Positions 6,525 to 9,900 of a DNA stretch of 9,900 bases are shown piece by piece. This DNA comes from M3007 sp044224705 (GTDB lineage Bacteria; Bacteroidota; Bacteroidia; Chitinophagales; Saprospiraceae). A program made the position numbers and the translations under genes. The notes beneath the pieces were generated by a model. The model was not told where the DNA came from, searched no databases, and saw nothing but the letters and a program-made list of their open reading frames with translations. Numbering within the stretch: the first letter of the stretch is position 1; each line of letters starts with the position of its first letter. The stretch is taken from positions 1-9,900 of the forward strand of contig JBGAJY010000206.1 of NCBI GenBank assembly GCA_044224705.1, in the 5' to 3' direction.

Positions 6525-9500
6525 ATGCGCGCAAGTTCTGCCCTCCTCGCCTTCCTCCTGCTTCTCCTCTCCTCCCCTTCGCCTGCCCAGCAACCGTCGC
6601 CCGTTTTTTCCCTGCTGAAATGGCGCTGCATCGGCCCCCACCGCGGCGGCCGCACGGTGGGCGCCGTCGGCGTTCCGCAACAGCCCGGCACCTTTTACAT
6701 CGGCGTGAACAACGGCGGCGTCTGGAAAACCACCGACTACGGGCGGGTCTGGACACCCATTTTCGATGAGCAGCCCACCGGTTCCATCGGCGACGTGGCC
6801 GTGGCGCCCAGCGATCCGAACGTGCTGTACGTCGGCAGCGGCGAAGGCCTCCAGCGGCCCGACCTCTCGGTAGGCAACGGGGTGTACCGTTCCGCCGACG
6901 GCGGAAAAACCTGGACCAATACGGGCCTGCGCGAAGGCCTCCAGATCGGCGGCCTGGCCATCGACCCCAGCAATCCCGACCGCGTATTCGCCGCCGTGCT
7001 GGGTCATCCTTACGGACCGAATGCCGAACGCGGCGTGTTTCGCAGCAAAAACGGCGGAAAAACCTGGGAAAAAGTCAAGTTCATCGACGAGGACACCGGC
7101 GCCATCCAGGTGGCCATCGACCCGCAAAACCCGAAGGTGGTGTACGCCGACTTCTGGGCCGGGCGCCTCGCGCCCTGGGAAAACGGCATGTACCAGGGGA
7201 CCAATTCGGGCCTGTGGAAAAGCGTCGACGGCGGCGATACCTGGACGCAACTCAGCGGCGGGCTGCCCACACCCGCGCAGGATCTGGGCCGCATCGGCTT
7301 CTGCATTTGCCCTTCCCTGCCCTCCCGCCTCTATGCCACCGTCGATTGCGGCGAAGGCACCGAAAACGCCCGGCAGTACAGCGGCATCTACCGCTCCGAC
7401 GACGCCGGCTCCAGCTGGTACCGCACCAATCCCGATCCGCGCTTGTGGGGTCGCGGCAGCGATTTTGCCGAAATAAAAGCCGATCCGAAAAACCCTGACA
7501 TCGTGTATACGGCCAACGTGGTCACCTGGAAAAGCACCGACGGCGGCAAAAGCTGGCAGGCCTGGCGGGGCGCACCGGGCGGCGACGATTACCACCGCCT
7601 CTGGATCAACCCCAACGACCCGAACATCATCCTGCTGACCAGCGACCAGGGCGCCATCATCACCGTCAACGGCGGAAAGACGTTCAGCAGCTGGTACAAC
7701 CAGCCCACCGCCCAGTTCTACCACGTCAGCACCGACAACGCCTTTCCTTACAACGTGTACGGCGGACAGCAGGAAAGCGGCTCGGTCGGCATCAGCAGCC
7801 GCGGCAACGACGGCCAGATCACTTTCCGCGACTGGCACCCGGTCGGTGCGGAAGAGTACGGCTACGTGGCCGCCGATCCGCTCGACCCGAATATCATCTA
7901 CGGCGGCAAACTGACGAAGTACAACAAACGCAGCGGCCAGACCCAAAACATCAGCCCCGATCCCTTGCGCAAAAACTCGTACCGTTTCATCCGCACCGCA
8001 CCCGTGTTGTTCTCACCAGTGGACCCACACACTTTGTACTACGCCGGAAACGTGTTGTTTAAAACCAAAAACGGCGGCGATTCCTGGGAAGTAATCAGCC
8101 CCGACCTCAGCCGCGAAACCTGGATAGTGCCGCCCTGCATGGGCGTGTTCGGTCCCGATGCGGAAGAAAACAAACGCCGCCGCGGGGTGATCTATGCCGT
8201 CGCGCCTTCGCAGCAGGACACGGCAACCATCTGGGCCGGCACCGACGACGGCCTCATTCACCTCACCCGCGACGGCGGGCGCCACTGGACGAACATCACC
8301 CCGCCTCAACTCACCGACTGGAGCAAGGTCTCGCAACTCGACGCGGGGCATTTCGACAACAACACCTGCTACGCGGCCATCAACCGCATCCGCCTCGACG
8401 ACCTGCGACCGCTTATCCTGCGCACCCACGACGGCGGCGCCAGCTGGCAGGAAATCACCGCCGGGCTGCCTCCCGACGAACCCATCAACACGGTTCGGGA
8501 AGACCCCCGGCGCCGGGGTTTGCTGTTTGCCGGCTCCGAAAACGCCGTGTACGTTTCCTTCGACGACGGCGACCACTGGCAGTCCCTGCGGCTGAATATG
8601 CCCGCCACCAGCATCCGCGACCTGGTGGTCAAAGACGACGACCTCGTCGTCGGCACACACGGGCGCTCGTTCTGGATTCTGGACAATATCACGCCGCTGC
8701 GCCAGCTGCCGGCGCCGGTTGATGCCGGTTTAAAAACAACACTGTTCAAACCCCAAACCGCTTACCGCGTCCGCTGGAACCTGAACACCGACACGCCCCT
8801 GCCCCAGGAAGAACCCGCGGGCCAAAACCCGCCCGACGGGGCGATGATCGACTACGTTTTGGATCAGGACGCGCGCCATATCAGCCTGCGTATTTTCAAA
8901 AAAGATGGCGGCATAGTTCGGTCATACTCGCCCAACGATCCGACGCCCGACGTGAGCGGCGCGAACATCCCGCTGTATTGGATACGCCCGTTTCAGGTCC
9001 TTTCCGGCAAAAAAGGGGCGCATCGTTTTTACTGGGATCTGCGCTACGACGACTATCACAAAGAACTGAACGATCCTTTTTCCGCCTCGTTCCCGATCGC
9101 GGCGATATACGGCCAGACCGCCCCCGAGCCGGATGCGCCGCTGATAATGCCGGGGACGTACAGGGTGGAACTGCTGGTAGACGGGGAGACGTACACACAA
9201 TTCCTCGAAGTAAAAATGGACCCCAATGTGCAGACCCCGCCGGAGGAATTGCAGCGGCAGTTCGATTTGTCCATGCTCGCCTATGGCTATTGCTACGTCA
9301 CCCAGCGATACCTGATGGTGAATGAGCCCATGAGAGATATGTTCGCCCTGGCTGCTCCACAGCTGTCAGGCGCCCGTTTGGACAGTTTGAAAATGCTGGA
9401 AAAAAGCTGGACTGGATTGTTCAACAAAGCGCGGCGGCTGCAAAACAATGCTAAAGCGCTTTTCAATATTTTGCAGGAAACCGACCTGCCGCCCACCAGC

Positions 9501-9900
9501 CAAACGATCCAGGCGGTGCAGGATTTGAAAAAACCGGTTTCAGACCTCGTCCTCGAATTTGAAAATTTCGCAGCATCAAACAAGGCTTTGCTGTCAGAAA
9601 TAAAAAGGCTGTCCGGACTCCTTCCCGAACCGTCTGAATTGCCCATATACAGCCATCCTGACCCGAAAACCGATGGTTTCTCCGATCTCTTCGCCCCCAA
9701 CCTTTCCGACGCCATTGTCCCAAAAGGCGTTTGGCTGATCAATGCCGCCGGCGAACTCACCGCCACCGAAGACCAGTGCATTTTTACCAAAAAAACCTAC
9801 ACCAACTTCGTACTCGACCTCGAATTCAAAACCGCCGACGGCACCAACTCGGGCGTGATCGTGCATTGCTCCGATACCGGCAACTGGATTCCCAATTCCG
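6525..9900 (+). CDS. Secreted sortilin/VPS10-like Asp-box beta-propeller protein with C-terminal DUF1080 domain (partial at right edge)
   Basis: The frame from ATG 6525 has no stop through 9900 (1125 codons), so the C-terminus lies outside the window. A signal peptide (1-21, cleavage near SPA/QQ) is followed by a propeller region (about 30-728) with at least eleven Asp-box motifs of the S/T-x-D/N-x-G-x-x-W type, for example SADGGKTW (123-130), SVDGGDTW (233-240), STDGGKSW (337-344) and THDGGASW (634-641). The propeller ends in VGTHGRSFWILDNITPLRQ (709-727), a hallmark of bacterial sortilin-like proteins often labelled glycosyl hydrolase. A beta-sandwich-like region follows (about 745-900: GAMIDYVLDQD, GAHRFYWDLRY, PGTYRVELLVDGETY), then a helical linker (about 905-1040). 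From about 1052 the pattern SDLFAP, KGVWLINAAGELTATED, NFVLDLEFKTADGTNSGVIV matches the start of DUF1080 (3-keto-disaccharide hydrolase-like, laminin-G fold). It is probably periplasmic or extracellular. Catalytic activity of the propeller part is unproven in this family. Confidence 0.9.
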   Translation, partial: MRASSALLAFLLLLLSSPSPAQQPSPVFSLLKWRCIGPHRGGRTVGAVGVPQQPGTFYIGVNNGGVWKTTDYGRVWTPIFDEQPTGSIGDVAVAPSDPNVLYVGSGEGLQRPDLSVGNGVYRSADGGKTWTNTGLREGLQIGGLAIDPSNPDRVFAAVLGHPYGPNAERGVFRSKNGGKTWEKVKFIDEDTGAIQVAIDPQNPKVVYADFWAGRLAPWENGMYQGTNSGLWKSVDGGDTWTQLSGGLPTPAQDLGRIGFCICPSLPSRLYATVDCGEGTENARQYSGIYRSDDAGSSWYRTNPDPRLWGRGSDFAEIKADPKNPDIVYTANVVTWKSTDGGKSWQAWRGAPGGDDYHRLWINPNDPNIILLTSDQGAIITVNGGKTFSSWYNQPTAQFYHVSTDNAFPYNVYGGQQESGSVGISSRGNDGQITFRDWHPVGAEEYGYVAADPLDPNIIYGGKLTKYNKRSGQTQNISPDPLRKNSYRFIRTAPVLFSPVDPHTLYYAGNVLFKTKNGGDSWEVISPDLSRETWIVPPCMGVFGPDAEENKRRRGVIYAVAPSQQDTATIWAGTDDGLIHLTRDGGRHWTNITPPQLTDWSKVSQLDAGHFDNNTCYAAINRIRLDDLRPLILRTHDGGASWQEITAGLPPDEPINTVREDPRRRGLLFAGSENAVYVSFDDGDHWQSLRLNMPATSIRDLVVKDDDLVVGTHGRSFWILDNITPLRQLPAPVDAGLKTTLFKPQTAYRVRWNLNTDTPLPQEEPAGQNPPDGAMIDYVLDQDARHISLRIFKKDGGIVRSYSPNDPTPDVSGANIPLYWIRPFQVLSGKKGAHRFYWDLRYDDYHKELNDPFSASFPIAAIYGQTAPEPDAPLIMPGTYRVELLVDGETYTQFLEVKMDPNVQTPPEELQRQFDLSMLAYGYCYVTQRYLMVNEPMRDMFALAAPQLSGARLDSLKMLEKSWTGLFNKARRLQNNAKALFNILQETDLPPTSQTIQAVQDLKKPVSDLVLEFENFAASNKALLSEIKRLSGLLPEPSELPIYSHPDPKTDGFSDLFAPNLSDAIVPKGVWLINAAGELTATEDQCIFTKKTYTNFVLDLEFKTADGTNSGVIVHCSDTGNWIPNS
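6898..7067 (+). repeat. Exact short direct repeats encoding propeller blades
   Basis: A 17-base sequence, acggcggaaaaacctgg, occurs at 6898-6914 and again at 7051-7067, exactly 153 bases (51 codons) apart and encoding the Asp-box core GGKTW both times. A 14-base sequence, gcgaaggcctccag, also occurs at 6841-6854 and 6931-6944. These are internal repeats of the propeller coding sequence, reflecting blade duplication and strongly biased codon choice, not a separate element. Confidence 0.8.

Noticed and set aside
6501..7946. 481-codon minus-strand open frame
   Set aside because: It is the antisense of the very GC-biased propeller gene. Its translation is a monotonous Ala/Val/Gly/Asp-rich sequence, and the plus strand has a signal peptide and regular Asp-box motifs.
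6525..9900. Suspected frameshift or several separate plus-strand genes in the right third
   Set aside because: Reading codon by codon from 6525 to 9900 gives no stop and continuous domain motifs. Only the window edge truncates the gene.

Overview
The window most likely comes from a chromosome of a Bacteroidota bacterium, probably a free-living, moderately GC-rich one of the Saprospiria/Cytophagia type. Three things point there: a TonB-dependent receptor with an N-terminal carboxypeptidase-regulatory-like domain followed by a DUF4249 lipoprotein, a sortilin-like propeller protein of a type common in that phylum, and -7 promoter boxes of the form TAnnTTTG without Shine-Dalgarno sequences. The genus cannot be read from the sequence.

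Left part (1-1370): accA, the alpha subunit of the acetyl-CoA carboxylase carboxyltransferase, lies on the minus strand. A short array of degenerate 9-bp units sits just beyond its stop. Upstream of accA is a plus-strand tRNA-Asp(GTC) with its own promoter and a long hairpin terminator that looks able to work from both sides.

Middle part (1470-6244): four minus-strand genes, in transcription order a TonB-dependent outer-membrane receptor, a DUF4249 lipoprotein, an AraC-family regulator and a short SDR-fold protein. The receptor and lipoprotein are 24 bp apart and probably form an outer-membrane uptake pair. The regulator and the SDR-fold protein each have a candidate promoter of their own. 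The SDR-fold protein keeps a glycine-rich nucleotide-binding loop but has lost the catalytic Tyr and Lys.

Right part (6525-9900): a very large plus-strand gene, divergent from the receptor, stays open to the window edge (1125 codons, no stop). It encodes a signal peptide, a sortilin/VPS10-like beta-propeller region with at least eleven Asp-box motifs, a beta-sandwich-like region, a helical linker, and the start of a DUF1080 (3-keto-disaccharide hydrolase-like) domain. Base composition drops sharply toward the C-terminal part.

Taken together, the receptor, lipoprotein and secreted propeller/DUF1080 protein could form a capture-and-degradation locus, but the substrate is not evident and the link rests only on adjacency. 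I found no phage, insertion sequence, CRISPR array, defence system or obviously new multi-gene system.
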